DNA from: Flavobacteriaceae bacterium
GTDB lineage: Bacteria > Bacteroidota > Bacteroidia > Flavobacteriales > Flavobacteriaceae
Length of the DNA: 64,000 nt
Reading direction: 5' to 3'
Assembly: GCA_004762155.1 (NCBI GenBank)
Contig: SIHP01000002.1
Location: forward strand, 372,001 to 436,000
How positions within the stretch are numbered: position 1 is the stretch's first letter; every line of letters begins with the position of its first letter. The notes beneath the pieces are model-generated. The model searched no databases. It saw nothing but the letters and a program-made list of their open reading frames with translations, and was not told the DNA's origin. The position numbers were made by a program, and so were the translations under genes. This document shows positions 1 to 9,451 of the stretch, piece by piece.

Positions 1-71
1 TTTTATTAAAAACAGAATAAAAACCTTTATTTAAATCCATTCTAAATATATTAGAAAAGAATTCTCAAAGT

Positions 72-102
72 TTGTCCAAGTTGCGTTTAGGTCTTAAATT
101 TG
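72..102 (+). promoter_or_regulatory. Candidate promoter of the sdhCAB operon
   Basis: A TTG at 72-74 is followed after about 20 bases by TAAATTTG at 95-102, which fits the Bacteroidota TTG-N17-20-TAnnTTTG pattern. It lies 28 bases upstream of the sdhC start. The spacing is at the long end of the usual range, so the -33 assignment is the weaker half. Confidence 0.45.
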
Positions 103-129
103 TGTGATATATAAATTAACATCAAAAAA

Positions 130-801
130 ATGAGCGGAATTTTAAATTCTTCAATAGGACGAAAGTTTGCAATGGCACTTTCAGCACTCTTTCTAATGTT
201 TTTCTTACTACAACATTTTGCAATTAATATTTTATCTGTTTTCAGTGCAGATGCCTTTAATGAAGCTTCACATTTTATGGGAACTTTTTGGGCAGTACAA
301 TATTTATTACAACCTGTTTTAATTTTCGGTGTGGTTTTTCACTTCGTAATGGGATTTGTTTTAGAAATTAAAAACAAAAAGGCAAGACAAGTAAGTTATG
401 CTAAAAACAATGGAGCTGCCAATTCTACTTGGATGAGTAGAAACATGATTTACAGTGGAGCTGCAATTTTAGCTTTTGTTGTATTACACTTTATTGATTT
501 TTGGATTCCTGAATTAAATGTAAAATATATTCAAGGAGACATGTCTGGATTACACAATGGTGAGTTTAGATATTTTGCTGAATTACAACACAAATTTGTA
601 AATCCAGCAAGAGTAGCTGCTTATGTAATTGCGTTTGTTTTCTTAGCACTGCATTTATTACATGGTTTTGAGTCAGCTTTTCAATCAGTTGGTGCAAACA
701 ACAAATACACAAAAGGATTAAAAGGAATTAGTAAAGTTTACGCAATTGGACTTCCATTAGGATTCATTTTTATTGCATTATTTCATCACTTTAATCACTA
801 A
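130..801 (+). CDS. sdhC: Succinate dehydrogenase cytochrome b subunit SdhC
   Basis: Membrane anchor of succinate dehydrogenase/fumarate reductase (complex II), binding heme and passing electrons between SdhB and menaquinone. The 223-residue protein has about five hydrophobic segments (roughly residues 13-35, 55-80, 105-125, 155-180, 195-220) with histidines in or near them, as in the single-subunit, type B cytochrome b558 of Bacteroidota and Epsilonproteobacteria. There is no separate sdhD, as expected for that type. It is first in an operon: sdhA begins 12 bases after the stop. The ATG at 130 follows an A-rich leader and a candidate promoter. Identification rests on topology and on the unmistakable sdhAB downstream. 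Confidence 0.95.
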   Translation: MSGILNSSIGRKFAMALSALFLMFFLLQHFAINILSVFSADAFNEASHFMGTFWAVQYLLQPVLIFGVVFHFVMGFVLEIKNKKARQVSYAKNNGAANSTWMSRNMIYSGAAILAFVVLHFIDFWIPELNVKYIQGDMSGLHNGEFRYFAELQHKFVNPARVAAYVIAFVFLALHLLHGFESAFQSVGANNKYTKGLKGISKVYAIGLPLGFIFIALFHHFNH

Positions 802-813
802 CAACATAGTTTT

Positions 814-2826
814 ATGGCTTTAGATTCAAAAACACCAAAAGGTCCAATTAAAGACAAATGGACTAATTATAAAAATAAAATAGATCTTGTAAATCCAGCT
901 AACAAAAGAAACATTGATGTTATTGTTGTGGGTACAGGATTAGCAGGAGGTTCTGCTGCTGCTACTTTAGCAGAATTAGGATATAACGTAAAAGCTTTTT
1001 GTTTTCAAGATTCTCCACGTCGTGCGCATTCAATTGCAGCACAAGGAGGAATTAACGCAGCAAAAAATTACCAAGGAGATGGAGATTCAACGTACAGATT
1101 ATTTTATGATACTGTAAAAGGTGGAGATTACCGTTCTCGTGAAGCAAACGTTTACCGTTTAGCAGAAGTATCAGCAAATATTATTGACCAATGTGTGGCA
1201 CAAGGTGTTCCTTTTGCACGTGAATACGGAGGTTTATTAGATAACCGTTCGTTTGGTGGTGTATTAGTCTCTCGTACTTTTTATGCAGCTGGACAAACAG
1301 GACAACAATTATTATTAGGAGCATATTCAGCTATGAACCGTCAAATCGGTCGTGGTAAAATCAAAATGTACAATCGTCATGAAATGTTAGACGTTGTTAA
1401 AGTTGATGGAAAAGCTCGTGGTATTATAACACGTAACTTAATTACTGGAGAAATCGAAAGACATTCGGCTCATGCTGTTGTTTTAGGTTCTGGTGGTTAT
1501 GGTAACGTATTCTTCTTATCAACTAACGCGATGGGAAGTAACGTAACAGCAGGTTGGAAAGCTCACAAACGTGGTGCTTATTTTGCTAACCCTTGTTATA
1601 CACAAATTCACCCAACATGTATTCCTGTTTCAGGAGATCACCAATCTAAGTTAACCTTAATGTCTGAATCATTAAGAAATGACGGACGTATTTGGGTTCC
1701 TAAACACATGAAAGATGTTGAAGCTATTAAAGCAGGTACCTTAAAACCAGTTGATTTAGCTGAAGAAGATAGAGATTACTACTTAGAGCGTCGTTATCCA
1801 GCATTTGGTAACTTAGTGCCTCGTGATGTAGCCTCTCGTGCTGCTAAAGAACGTTGTGATGCTGGTTATGGTGTAAATGCTACAGGTGAAGCTGTGTATT
1901 TAGATTTTGCTTCTGCAATTACACGTTACGGTAAAGAGCAAGCAACTATAAAAGGTTTAGATGTTAACGATGCTGCCTTAATTAAAAAATTAGGCCAAGA
2001 GGTTGTTAAAAATAAATATGGAAACTTATTCCAAATGTATGAGAAGATCGTAGATCAAGATCCATACAATACTCCAATGATGATTTATCCAGCAGTACAC
2101 TATACAATGGGTGGTGTTTGGGTTGATTATAACCTAATGACAACAGTTCCTGGTTTATACTGTATTGGTGAAGCAAACTTCTCTGATCACGGAGCAAACC
2201 GTTTGGGAGCTTCTGCGTTAATGCAAGGTTTAGCTGATGGTTATTTCGTATTACCTTATACAATTGGAGATTATTTATCTGATGATATTCGTACAGGACC
2301 TATTTCTACAGACTCTAAAGAGTTTGAAGAAGCTGAAAATGATGTAAAGAAAACATTAGAATTCTTTATAACTAATGAAGGTCAACATTCTGTAGATTAT
2401 TTCCACAAACGTTTAGGAAAAATCATGTGGAACAAAGTTGGAATGTCTCGTAACGTAAAAGGTTTAACTGAAGCAATTGCTGAAATTAAAGAATTACGTG
2501 CGCAATTCTGGAAAGAAGTAAAAGTTCCTGGAGCTGCTGATGAATATAATGAAGAATTAGCGAAAGCAGGTCGTGTAGCTGATTTCTTAGAATTAGGAGA
2601 GTTATTTGCTAAAGATGCATTGAACAGAGAAGAATCTTGTGGAGGTCACTTTAGAGAAGATTCTGTTGAATTAGATGGAGAGCAAAAAGGTGAAGCATTA
2701 CGTAACGATAAAGATTTCGCATACGTTTCTGCTTGGGAATACAAAGGAGAACCTAGTGACGCTGTGTTACATAAAGAAGAATTAGAGTTCAACGATATAG
2801 AATTAAAACAAAGATCATACAAATAA
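814..2826 (+). CDS. sdhA: Succinate dehydrogenase flavoprotein subunit SdhA
   Basis: Catalytic flavoprotein of complex II, oxidising succinate to fumarate in the TCA cycle on the cytoplasmic face of the membrane. The N-terminal FAD fold carries [12 protein letters not shown] near residue 40, and AHSIAAQGG places the FAD-linking histidine at residue 72. HPTC and the later [10 protein letters not shown] segment are typical catalytic/C-terminal family features. The 670-residue length matches the Bacteroidota type B enzyme and exceeds the proteobacterial one (about 590). It sits between sdhC and sdhB with gaps of 12 and 8 bases, so the three are surely cotranscribed. Codon use is strongly biased (CGT for Arg, GGT/GGA for Gly), consistent with high expression. 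Confidence 0.98.
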   Translation: MALDSKTPKGPIKDKWTNYKNKIDLVNPANKRNIDVIVVGTGLAGGSAAATLAELGYNVKAFCFQDSPRRAHSIAAQGGINAAKNYQGDGDSTYRLFYDTVKGGDYRSREANVYRLAEVSANIIDQCVAQGVPFAREYGGLLDNRSFGGVLVSRTFYAAGQTGQQLLLGAYSAMNRQIGRGKIKMYNRHEMLDVVKVDGKARGIITRNLITGEIERHSAHAVVLGSGGYGNVFFLSTNAMGSNVTAGWKAHKRGAYFANPCYTQIHPTCIPVSGDHQSKLTLMSESLRNDGRIWVPKHMKDVEAIKAGTLKPVDLAEEDRDYYLERRYPAFGNLVPRDVASRAAKERCDAGYGVNATGEAVYLDFASAITRYGKEQATIKGLDVNDAALIKKLGQEVVKNKYGNLFQMYEKIVDQDPYNTPMMIYPAVHYTMGGVWVDYNLMTTVPGLYCIGEANFSDHGANRLGASALMQGLADGYFVLPYTIGDYLSDDIRTGPISTDSKEFEEAENDVKKTLEFFITNEGQHSVDYFHKRLGKIMWNKVGMSRNVKGLTEAIAEIKELRAQFWKEVKVPGAADEYNEELAKAGRVADFLELGELFAKDALNREESCGGHFREDSVELDGEQKGEALRNDKDFAYVSAWEYKGEPSDAVLHKEELEFNDIELKQRSYK

Positions 2827-2834
2827 TAAGAAGC

Positions 2835-3581
2835 ATGAATTTAACGTTGAAAATATGGCGTCAGAAAAACGCTAGCGATAAAGGAAAAATGGTTGACTAC
2901 AAGGTTAACGATATTTCACCAGATATGTCTTTCTTAGAAATGTTAGATGTTTTAAATGAACAATTAATTAATACTGGAGATCAACCAGTAGCTTTTGATC
3001 ATGATTGTCGTGAAGGAATTTGCGGTATGTGTTCATTATACATTAATGGAGAAGCTCATGGGCCTGATAGAGGTGTAACTACTTGTCAGTTACACATGCG
3101 TATGTTTAAAGATGGTGATACTATTTTTATAGAGCCATTTAGAGCAAAAGCATTTCCAGTTGTAAAAGATTTAATTGTTGATAGAAGTGCTTTTGATCGT
3201 GTACAACATGCAGGTGGATTTATATCTGTAAACACATCAGGAAATACTATTGATGCAAATGCAACTCCTGTAAATAAAGCAGATGCTGATAAAGCTTTTG
3301 AAGCAGCAACTTGTATTGGTTGTGGTGCTTGTGTAGCAACTTGTAAAAACTCATCGGCAATGTTATTTGTTGGTGCTAAAGTTTCTCAATTTGCATTATT
3401 ACCACAAGGACAAGTAGAAGCTACAGATCGTGTATTAAACATGGTTAAGCAAATGGATGAAGAAGGTTTTGGTAACTGTACAAATACAGGTGCATGTGAG
3501 GTTGAATGCCCTAAAGGAATTTCTTTAGAAAACATTGCTCGTATGAATACTGAATTCTTAAAAGCATCTTTAAAAGGGTAA
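2835..3581 (+). CDS. sdhB: Succinate dehydrogenase iron-sulfur subunit SdhB
   Basis: Iron-sulfur subunit carrying electrons from the SdhA flavin to the quinone site. The cysteine motifs are all present: CREGICGMC near residue 59 plus a later Cys for the plant-type [2Fe-2S] cluster, [11 protein letters not shown] near residue 155 for [4Fe-4S], and [12 protein letters not shown] near residue 216 for the last clusters. The 248-residue length is normal for type B enzymes. It is the last gene of sdhCAB and is followed directly by a strong hairpin terminator. Confidence 0.98.
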   Translation: MNLTLKIWRQKNASDKGKMVDYKVNDISPDMSFLEMLDVLNEQLINTGDQPVAFDHDCREGICGMCSLYINGEAHGPDRGVTTCQLHMRMFKDGDTIFIEPFRAKAFPVVKDLIVDRSAFDRVQHAGGFISVNTSGNTIDANATPVNKADADKAFEAATCIGCGACVATCKNSSAMLFVGAKVSQFALLPQGQVEATDRVLNMVKQMDEEGFGNCTNTGACEVECPKGISLENIARMNTEFLKASLKG

Positions 3582-3600
3582 AAACATACTTTTAAAATAC

Positions 3601-3634
3601 AAAAAGCCCTGAAATTAATTTTCAGGGCTTTTGC
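3601..3634 (+). terminator. Terminator of sdhCAB
   Basis: AAGCCCTGAAA / TTTCAGGGCTT form a perfect 11-bp stem with a 5-base loop, with T-rich DNA after it and A-rich DNA before it. It lies 20 bases beyond sdhB and may also serve the convergent gene at 3698. Confidence 0.85.
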
Positions 3635-3697
3635 TTTTAGTAAAAAAAGGGCTGGAATAATTTCAAACTCTTTTTATCGTATTGGACTTTGAGCCTA

Positions 3698-4312
3698 TTA
3701 TATCATTTTAAAATCTAATAACAAATCTCCTTCTAAAGATGCTTGTAAATGATCTCCTTTAAATATTTGTCCAGTGCCACTTGCTGGTGTTCCTGTAAAA
3801 ATTAAATCTCCTGGCTCTAAAGTCATAAACTTAGAAACATATGCAATAATTTCGCTGAAATTATAAATCATCATATCAGTTGTTCCTACTTGTTTTTGTT
3901 CTCCATTGATCTTAAGATCGAACTTAATATTTTTTAAATCAGGAAAATTTGAAATTGGTTGAAAGTTTGAGGTTGGAGCAGCTCCATCAAAACCTTTCGC
4001 TAAATCCCAAGGGTGTTTTGTTTCTCTATATAAATTTAAAACATCTTTTGCTGTATAATCAATACCAATAGCTATCTCAGAAATATATGACGTTGCCTCA
4101 GATTCAGCAATATCTTTACCTTTTTTACCTATTTTCACTACCAGTTCTACTTCATAAACTAAATTTTCTGTGATACTAGGAAAAACAACATCATCATTAT
4201 TAAAAACCAAACTAGTTTCTGGCTTAGAAAAAATAATTTGTTTTCCATTTTTATAAGTATTTATTTCGTCTTTACTATTGACATAGTTTTTCCCTATTCC
4301 TAATACTTTCAT
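3698..4312 (-). CDS. Fumarylacetoacetate hydrolase family protein
   Basis: Member of the FAH superfamily of metal-dependent enzymes acting on 1,3-diketo acids or oxaloacetate-like substrates (acylpyruvases, oxaloacetate tautomerase/decarboxylase). The 204-residue protein is the short form with only the catalytic C-terminal fold. The metal ligands appear as the E-x-E of VYEVELVV and an Asp in IGIDYTAKDV; FTGTPASGTG near the C-terminus is the usual family signature. It stands alone and converges on sdhCAB. Short FAHD1-like proteins often act on oxaloacetate, which would suit a neighbour of the TCA-cycle operon, but the substrate is inference. The gene starts at ATG 4312. Confidence 0.9.
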   Translation of the reverse strand: MKVLGIGKNYVNSKDEINTYKNGKQIIFSKPETSLVFNNDDVVFPSITENLVYEVELVVKIGKKGKDIAESEATSYISEIAIGIDYTAKDVLNLYRETKHPWDLAKGFDGAAPTSNFQPISNFPDLKNIKFDLKINGEQKQVGTTDMMIYNFSEIIAYVSKFMTLEPGDLIFTGTPASGTGQIFKGDHLQASLEGDLLLDFKMI

Positions 4313-4550
4313 GCTTATTTACTTTTATTATTAGTTGTTTGTTTTTATAGACTTCAAAAATAAAAAACATTCTATGCTTACACTCCATTTTATTCGTAAT
4401 AATAACAACAGAAATCACTCATATATATTACTATTCATAAAATTATAAAGAATAATATACTAATGTTTTTATATAAACGTTTTGTTAATATCTTACTTAT
4501 TTGAAATTAAGTTAATTACACTAAACCAATAACTCTTAAATTTAAAAAAA

Positions 4551-4766
4551 ATGAAACTATCAACTAACATTTTAATTCTAGCAACATTATTACTTGTAAT
4601 GGTAGCTTGCAAAGACACAAAAAAAGAAGAAGAAGAAAACACTGCTGCGAAAGCTATTGTAGAACAAGTAGAAGCTGTTGAAAATGAATTAGAAACCATT
4701 ACTCAAGATTTAGAAAAAAAGGAGGAAGAATTAGACAATTCATTAAATGCTTTAGATGATATTTAA
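4551..4766 (+). CDS. Small lipoprotein with charged coiled-coil
   Basis: A 71-residue protein of unknown function. The N-terminal hydrophobic stretch ends in LVMVAC, a lipobox with Cys20. The next residues, KDTKKEEEE, resemble the acidic surface-export signal of Bacteroidota lipoproteins. The remainder is one charged helix rich in E, L and V with heptad-like spacing, so a short coiled coil or oligomerising helix is likely. The ATG follows an A-run, and there is a stretch of about 240 bases without genes upstream. This is a real gene by signal peptide and codon pattern; its role cannot be told. Confidence 0.7.
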   Translation: MKLSTNILILATLLLVMVACKDTKKEEEENTAAKAIVEQVEAVENELETITQDLEKKEEELDNSLNALDDI

Positions 4767-4926
4767 TAAAACATCATCTATTTTAAGCAGTAAATAACCT
4801 CGAGGCAAGATCACTAGATATTTTAAGGAATTAAACTTTTTAATTTTCAATGCAAATATTAGTAAATTAAACTCTTGGCTATCGCCCTGCGATTAAAAAC
4901 TTTTCAAAAAACTAAAAAACACAATA

Positions 4927-5562
4927 ATGAAAAACTTTAAAATAATTGTAACCTGTATAATGATGCTTCTTGGTGTACAAATTAGCACAGCACAAGATCA
5001 TCCGCAGAAAAAAATAGATCAAGCAAATCAAAAGGGAAAGGAATTAAAAACAAAAGGAAAAGAAAAAGCTGCTGACATGAAACAAAAAGGTCAGGATAAA
5101 ATGGATGCAGCAAAAGAAAAAGGAAAAGATAAAATGACCGAAGTTAAAAACAAAGGTCAAGAAAAGTTAAGCGATAAAAAAGAAGCTGCCAAAGATAAAA
5201 TGGCTGATGCTAAACATAAAGTTGGAAATGGAAAAGCTATTAAACAAACAAAATTTGAAAACAAAGACCAACTTTCTGGAAAAGCCTTAAGTCAAGCTCG
5301 CACTAAATTTGCTAAAGAAAAAGCTTCCGCTAACACTAAAAAACTTAACACAATGAGCGCTAAAGTTACAGCTGGAAAGGCGAAAATTGCTGCTGCTAAA
5401 GAACGTTTAGAAATAGGTAAAGCAAGTTTATCTGAAGAAGAATACGCTAATAAAAAAGCAAAGATTGATGCTGCTGAAAGCAAATTAAATAGTTTCCAAA
5501 ATTCATTAAACACTGGAGTTGCAAAAGCAAATAAAGCAAAAGAAAAACTTAACAGTATTTAA
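4927..5562 (+). CDS. Secreted lysine-rich repeat protein (LEA/apolipoprotein-like helices)
   Basis: A 211-residue exported protein. A signal peptide (residues 1-22, ending ISTAQ) precedes an extremely K/A/E/Q-rich body. Residues 30-105 consist of degenerate 11-residue units around KGKEKAADMKQ, KGQDKMDAAKE and KGKDKMTEVKN. This 11-mer amphipathic pattern is seen in LEA-like and apolipoprotein-like proteins that bind membranes or protect against dehydration. The C-terminal half (about 130-211) is a second helical Lys/Ala-rich region. No catalytic motif is visible. The function is unknown; stress protection in the periplasm is inference. A terminator follows. Confidence 0.75.
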   Translation: MKNFKIIVTCIMMLLGVQISTAQDHPQKKIDQANQKGKELKTKGKEKAADMKQKGQDKMDAAKEKGKDKMTEVKNKGQEKLSDKKEAAKDKMADAKHKVGNGKAIKQTKFENKDQLSGKALSQARTKFAKEKASANTKKLNTMSAKVTAGKAKIAAAKERLEIGKASLSEEEYANKKAKIDAAESKLNSFQNSLNTGVAKANKAKEKLNSI

Positions 5563-5585
5563 TAAACACTAATTTTGTATAGAAA

Positions 5586-5616
5586 AAAGAGTGCCAAAAT
5601 ATGGCGCTCTTTTTTA
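5586..5616 (+). terminator. Terminator after the lysine-rich repeat protein
   Basis: GAGTGCC / GGCGCTC stem with one G-T pair and a 7-base loop, followed by six or more T. It lies 24 bases downstream of the stop at 5562. Confidence 0.8.
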
Positions 5617-5749
5617 TGCAAAATTAAAATTAAGTTAACGTTGCCTTATTTAATCTTAAAAACAAAAAACATATATTTGCCCACTTAAAATACTTCCCCC
5701 ATATTTTTACAAAATTTTATTTTAAAACAGTAATTAAACAGTTAAAATT

Positions 5750-6709
5750 ATGAAAAAAATTGCCCTATTAGCTATCGCAATTGTATTATCAGTAAGTTTA
5801 TTTTCTTGTAAATCTGAAGAAAAGAAAGAAGAAGTAAAACAACAAGAGCTTGAAAAGCCACAAGAAGTAAAGTCAAACAAAATTGCCAAATTTAACTTAC
5901 AACCTGTAAAACCTGTTAATGGTAAACTAAAAGGTGTGGTAGAACTAGGTGCTTCTGGATTTAATTCATTTATTATTAATGTTGATAAAGACTTAAATTG
6001 GGAGGTTAAAAAGAAAGAATTTGGTGCTAGTTTAATTGCTGAAGGAATGACAAACACCAGAGAGGTTAACACAAAACTAAAGGAATATATTCAAGGAATT
6101 GTAGAATATGGTGTTGCGCCAAAAGATATTCATTTTGTTGTAAGTTCTGGAGCTGCAAAAGAAGACATAACAAAAATAGTATCAAAGGAATTAAAAAACA
6201 TTGGATATATTGTTAATACTGTTACTCCTGAACAAGAAGGGCAATATGCATTAAAATCTGTTTTACCTAAGAGATTTAACAGCACAGCCTTTGTTGTAGA
6301 TATAGGTTCTGGTAATACTAAAATTTCTTATTTAGAAAAAGACAATTCTGTAGTTGCATTAGAATCACATGGAGCTAAATATTTTCAAAAGAACACAACA
6401 GATGCTAAAGTATATGATGACATTAAAGCAACAGTAACAAAAGTTCCATCTGGAAAAACATTACAATGTTTTATTATTGGTGGTGTTCCTTATAAATTAG
6501 CTAAATCTGTAAGAGAAGGAAAAGAACGTTATACTGTTTTAAGTACAAATATTGGAGATTTCGATAAGGTTGCTGAGGAAGAAGGTAAAAAAGTAAAGTG
6601 TGGATTAAACATTTATAAAGCTATACAAGAACAAACAGGAGTTAAAAAAGTTATTTTTGATTGGGACGCAAACTTTACTATTGGATTCTTATTATCTGAA
6701 ACAAAATAA
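5750..6709 (+). CDS. Lipoprotein with Ppx/GppA-like actin fold
   Basis: A 319-residue lipoprotein: hydrophobic N-terminus, lipid Cys20 in LFSC, then a KSEEKKEEV linker typical of surface lipoproteins. The mature domain has two phosphate-loop-like segments of the ASKHA (actin/Hsp70/exopolyphosphatase) superfamily: GVVELGASGFNSFIINV near residue 62 and FVVDIGSGNTKISYLE near residue 182. The glycine-rich IIGGVPYKLA near 245 resembles the adenosine motif. Ppx/GppA enzymes use such loops to bind phosphate chains or nucleotides in the cytoplasm; an exported member is unusual because ATP is scarce there. It could be an exopolyphosphatase-like or a degenerate binding protein. The fold call is moderately sure, the activity unknown. 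Confidence 0.65.
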   Translation: MKKIALLAIAIVLSVSLFSCKSEEKKEEVKQQELEKPQEVKSNKIAKFNLQPVKPVNGKLKGVVELGASGFNSFIINVDKDLNWEVKKKEFGASLIAEGMTNTREVNTKLKEYIQGIVEYGVAPKDIHFVVSSGAAKEDITKIVSKELKNIGYIVNTVTPEQEGQYALKSVLPKRFNSTAFVVDIGSGNTKISYLEKDNSVVALESHGAKYFQKNTTDAKVYDDIKATVTKVPSGKTLQCFIIGGVPYKLAKSVREGKERYTVLSTNIGDFDKVAEEEGKKVKCGLNIYKAIQEQTGVKKVIFDWDANFTIGFLLSETK

Positions 6710-6814
6710 ACATAGTAATTTTTAAGTTTTAAAATTTGTTCTCTTTTTAAAATTATTACCTTATACTTTTACTAGAAAAACAAAAAAACCATCATAAAAT
6801 TATTAATCAAACAA

Positions 6815-6845
6815 AGATGTGCTGTAAAGCGCATCTTTTTTGTTT
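6815..6845 (+). terminator. Terminator after the Ppx/GppA-like lipoprotein
   Basis: AGATGTGC / GCGCATCT stem with one G-T pair and a 6-base loop, followed by an eight-base T-run. It sits about 105 bases after the stop at 6709 and just before the next unit. Confidence 0.75.
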
Positions 6846-6889
6846 TTATTAACAAAAAAATTCGTTAAAAAAACGCATCTTTGTTACTT

Positions 6890-7735
6890 ATGCGTATATA
6901 TCCTATTGAAACAGGAAATTTTAAGTTAGATGGTGGTGCAATGTTTGGTGTTGTTCCTAAATCTCTTTGGCAAAAAACAAATCCTGCGGACGAAAAAAAC
7001 ATGATTTCTATGAGCATGCGTTGCATGTTAATAGAAGATGGAGATCGATTAACTTTAATTGATACAGGTATTGGAAATAAACAATCCGACAAATTTTTTG
7101 GTTATTATTACTTATTTGGAGACTTCTCTTTAGATGCTTCTTTAGCTAAACACGGATTTCATAGAAATGATATTACAGATGTTTTTTTAACACATTTACA
7201 CTTTGATCATTGCGGTGGAGCTATTCAATGGAATAAAAATAAAACAGGTTATGAACCTGCTTTTAAAAATGCTCGCTTTTGGAGTAATCAGCGTCATTGG
7301 GATTGGGCAAACCAACCAAATTCTAGAGAAAAAGCATCATTTTTATCAGAAAACATAAAACCAATACAAGAAAGTGGGCAATTAAACTTTATTCATTTAA
7401 ATGCTAAAGATTATGTAGGTTTTGATGTTTTATTTAAAGATGGACATACAGAAAAACAAATGTTACCTAAAATCCAATATCAAGATAAAACATTGGTTTT
7501 TATGGCTGATCTATTGCCAACTGCTGGGCATTTGCCTTTACCATATGTTATGGGTTACGATACAAGACCTTTACTTACCTTAAAAGAAAAAGAAGTGTTT
7601 TTAAAAGAAGCTGCTGATAAAGAATTTTTCCTTTTTTTAGAACATGATGCATATAACGAGGTGATTACAGTAAAACACACCGAAAAAGGAGTACGATTAA
7701 AAGAAAGTTATAAATTTACAGATATATTTAATTAA
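6890..7735 (+). CDS. MBL-fold metallohydrolase
   Basis: Metallo-beta-lactamase-fold hydrolase of 281 residues. THLHFDHCGG at about residue 101 gives the HxHxDH zinc site. The remaining ligands appear to be in FKDGHT (His), FMADLLPTAGH (Asp) and LFLEHD (His). The lack of a signal peptide suggests a cytoplasmic enzyme; relatives include lactonases and arylesterase-like hydrolases, but the substrate cannot be deduced. The ATG at 6890 is preferred over the TTG nine bases upstream, since the homologous part begins at MRIYPIETG. The S8 protease gene starts 11 bases downstream, so the two are probably cotranscribed. Confidence 0.9.
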   Translation: MRIYPIETGNFKLDGGAMFGVVPKSLWQKTNPADEKNMISMSMRCMLIEDGDRLTLIDTGIGNKQSDKFFGYYYLFGDFSLDASLAKHGFHRNDITDVFLTHLHFDHCGGAIQWNKNKTGYEPAFKNARFWSNQRHWDWANQPNSREKASFLSENIKPIQESGQLNFIHLNAKDYVGFDVLFKDGHTEKQMLPKIQYQDKTLVFMADLLPTAGHLPLPYVMGYDTRPLLTLKEKEVFLKEAADKEFFLFLEHDAYNEVITVKHTEKGVRLKESYKFTDIFN

Positions 7736-7746
7736 GAGAGATTAAG

Positions 7747-9372
7747 ATGACGAACATTACAAAGCCTATATTTTATGCAACTATTGCAATAGCTACTTTA
7801 GCAAGTTGTAAAACTGTTAGTTCAATTCCTGTACCTAATGGTCCAAATGTGGCAATTAATATTCCTGCAAAAAAAGCGGAATTAAATGATATCCAAAAAG
7901 ACAATTGGCAACATTTAGATTTAGCTACAGACACTATTCCTGGAATGAGTGTTAACAAAGCATATGAGTTTTTAAAAGGCAAAAAAGGTGTACAAGTTAT
8001 TGTAGGTGTTGTAGATTCTGGAACAGATTTAACTCATGACGATTTAAAAGATGTTGCTTGGGTAAACACCAAAGAAATTCCAGGTAATGGAATTGACGAT
8101 GATAACAATGGTTATATAGATGATATTAACGGATGGAATTTTTTAGGAAAATCTTATAAGGAACATTTAGAATATGAACGTATTTTAATGAATCCATCTA
8201 TTGCTGATGCTGAAACATTAGCTGAAGTAAAAGCATATCAAGATGAAAAAGTTAAAGAAGCAAACGCGAAGAAAATGCGTTTTACATCTCTTTTGGCTCA
8301 AGTAAAAATTAGCGATGCTGAATTAAAAAAATCTCTAAACAAGGATGAATATTCTGTTCAAGATGTAATGGCTATTAAAACTGACAATAAAGATGTATTA
8401 GAAGCGATATCATCTGCTAGCGAAATTTTTGGTTATGGATTTCCTTCTATGAAAGCTGCTGATGAATATTTAACAAATCAACTAAAAAGTGCAGATGAAG
8501 CAATTAGTGGTGATAATTTAAAAACTGATTACAGAACTGTTGTAGGAGATAATGCTTATGACATTAATGATAAACCAGGTTCTGGAGATGGTAATACTGG
8601 TCATTCTGTAAAAGATGAAGCTCACGGATCTCATGTTTCTGGAATTATTGGAGCTACTCGTAATAACGGAAAAGGAATGAATGGTGTTGCTACAAATGTA
8701 AAAATGATGGCAGTACGTTCTGTTTCAGATGGTGATGAATATGATAAAGATGTTGCTTTAGGTATTCGTTATGCTGTAGATAATGGAGCTAAAGTAATTA
8801 ATACTAGTTTTGGTAAAGGATTTTCTCCTAATAAAGAATGGGTTTATGAAGCAATTAAATATGCCGCTTCAAAAGATGTATTAATTGTAAATGCTGCTGG
8901 AAACGATGGTAAAAATATTGATATTGAAAAAACATTTCCAAACGATACTCCAGATTATAAAAATGAAGTATCAGATAACTTTTTAACTATTGGAGCAATG
9001 AGCTCTAACTATAATGAAAAGTTACCTGCTAGTTTTTCTAACTATGGAAAGAAAAATGTAGATGTTTTTGCTCCTGGAGTTCAAATTCATTCTACAACTC
9101 CAGAAGGAGAATACAAAAAATTTAGTGGAACTTCTATGGCAGCTCCTTCAACAGCGGGTGTTGCAGCTTTAGTTCGTTCTTATTATCCTGAACTAAGCGC
9201 TAGTCAAGTAAAACATATTTTAATGAATTCTGGTACAAAAATTAATTTTAATGTAATAAAGCCAGGTTCTAGAGATGAATTAGTTCCTTTTTCAGATTTA
9301 TCTGTTTCTGGTCGTGTTGTAAATGCATATAATGCGTTACGTATGGCTGACAGAATGGTAAACGGAAAATAA
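7747..9372 (+). CDS. S8 family serine protease (subtilisin-like lipoprotein)
   Basis: Cell-envelope subtilase of 541 residues. A lipobox (LASC, Cys21) anchors it. The catalytic triad is visible: Asp90 in GVVDSGTDLTHDD, His293 in EAHGSHVSG, and Ser463 in SGTSMAAPS. The long insertion between Asp and His (about 200 residues, including NGIDDDNNGYIDDINGWNF) is characteristic of Bacteroidota S8 lipoproteins and probably binds calcium. No propeptide or type IX sorting domain is evident. It is cotranscribed with the MBL gene and ends at a strong terminator. A role in protein degradation at the cell surface or in the periplasm is likely. Confidence 0.95.
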   Translation: MTNITKPIFYATIAIATLASCKTVSSIPVPNGPNVAINIPAKKAELNDIQKDNWQHLDLATDTIPGMSVNKAYEFLKGKKGVQVIVGVVDSGTDLTHDDLKDVAWVNTKEIPGNGIDDDNNGYIDDINGWNFLGKSYKEHLEYERILMNPSIADAETLAEVKAYQDEKVKEANAKKMRFTSLLAQVKISDAELKKSLNKDEYSVQDVMAIKTDNKDVLEAISSASEIFGYGFPSMKAADEYLTNQLKSADEAISGDNLKTDYRTVVGDNAYDINDKPGSGDGNTGHSVKDEAHGSHVSGIIGATRNNGKGMNGVATNVKMMAVRSVSDGDEYDKDVALGIRYAVDNGAKVINTSFGKGFSPNKEWVYEAIKYAASKDVLIVNAAGNDGKNIDIEKTFPNDTPDYKNEVSDNFLTIGAMSSNYNEKLPASFSNYGKKNVDVFAPGVQIHSTTPEGEYKKFSGTSMAAPSTAGVAALVRSYYPELSASQVKHILMNSGTKINFNVIKPGSRDELVPFSDLSVSGRVVNAYNALRMADRMVNGK

Positions 9373-9392
9373 ATTCATCTTTCCTAAAAAAT

Positions 9393-9421
9393 AAAAGAGC
9401 ATTTAACTGATGCTCTTTTTT
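9393..9421 (+). terminator. Terminator after the S8 protease
   Basis: AAAAGAGCAT / ATGCTCTTTT perfect stem with a 7-base loop and a T-run, 20 bases past the stop at 9372. Confidence 0.85.
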
Positions 9422-9451
9422 TGATTAATTATAATTGAAAAATAATTTACA

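Noticed and set aside
1836..2263. Antisense frames inside sdhA and similar frames in other large genes
   Set aside because: They are shadows of strongly biased codon use; no independent signals.
4767..4926. Possible small RNA or riboswitch upstream of the lysine-rich repeat gene
   Set aside because: No convincing stem or known motif; AT-rich spacer only.
6881..6889. TTG start upstream of the MBL gene
   Set aside because: The ATG nine bases on gives the natural N-terminus MRIYPIETG; the TTG adds only MLL.
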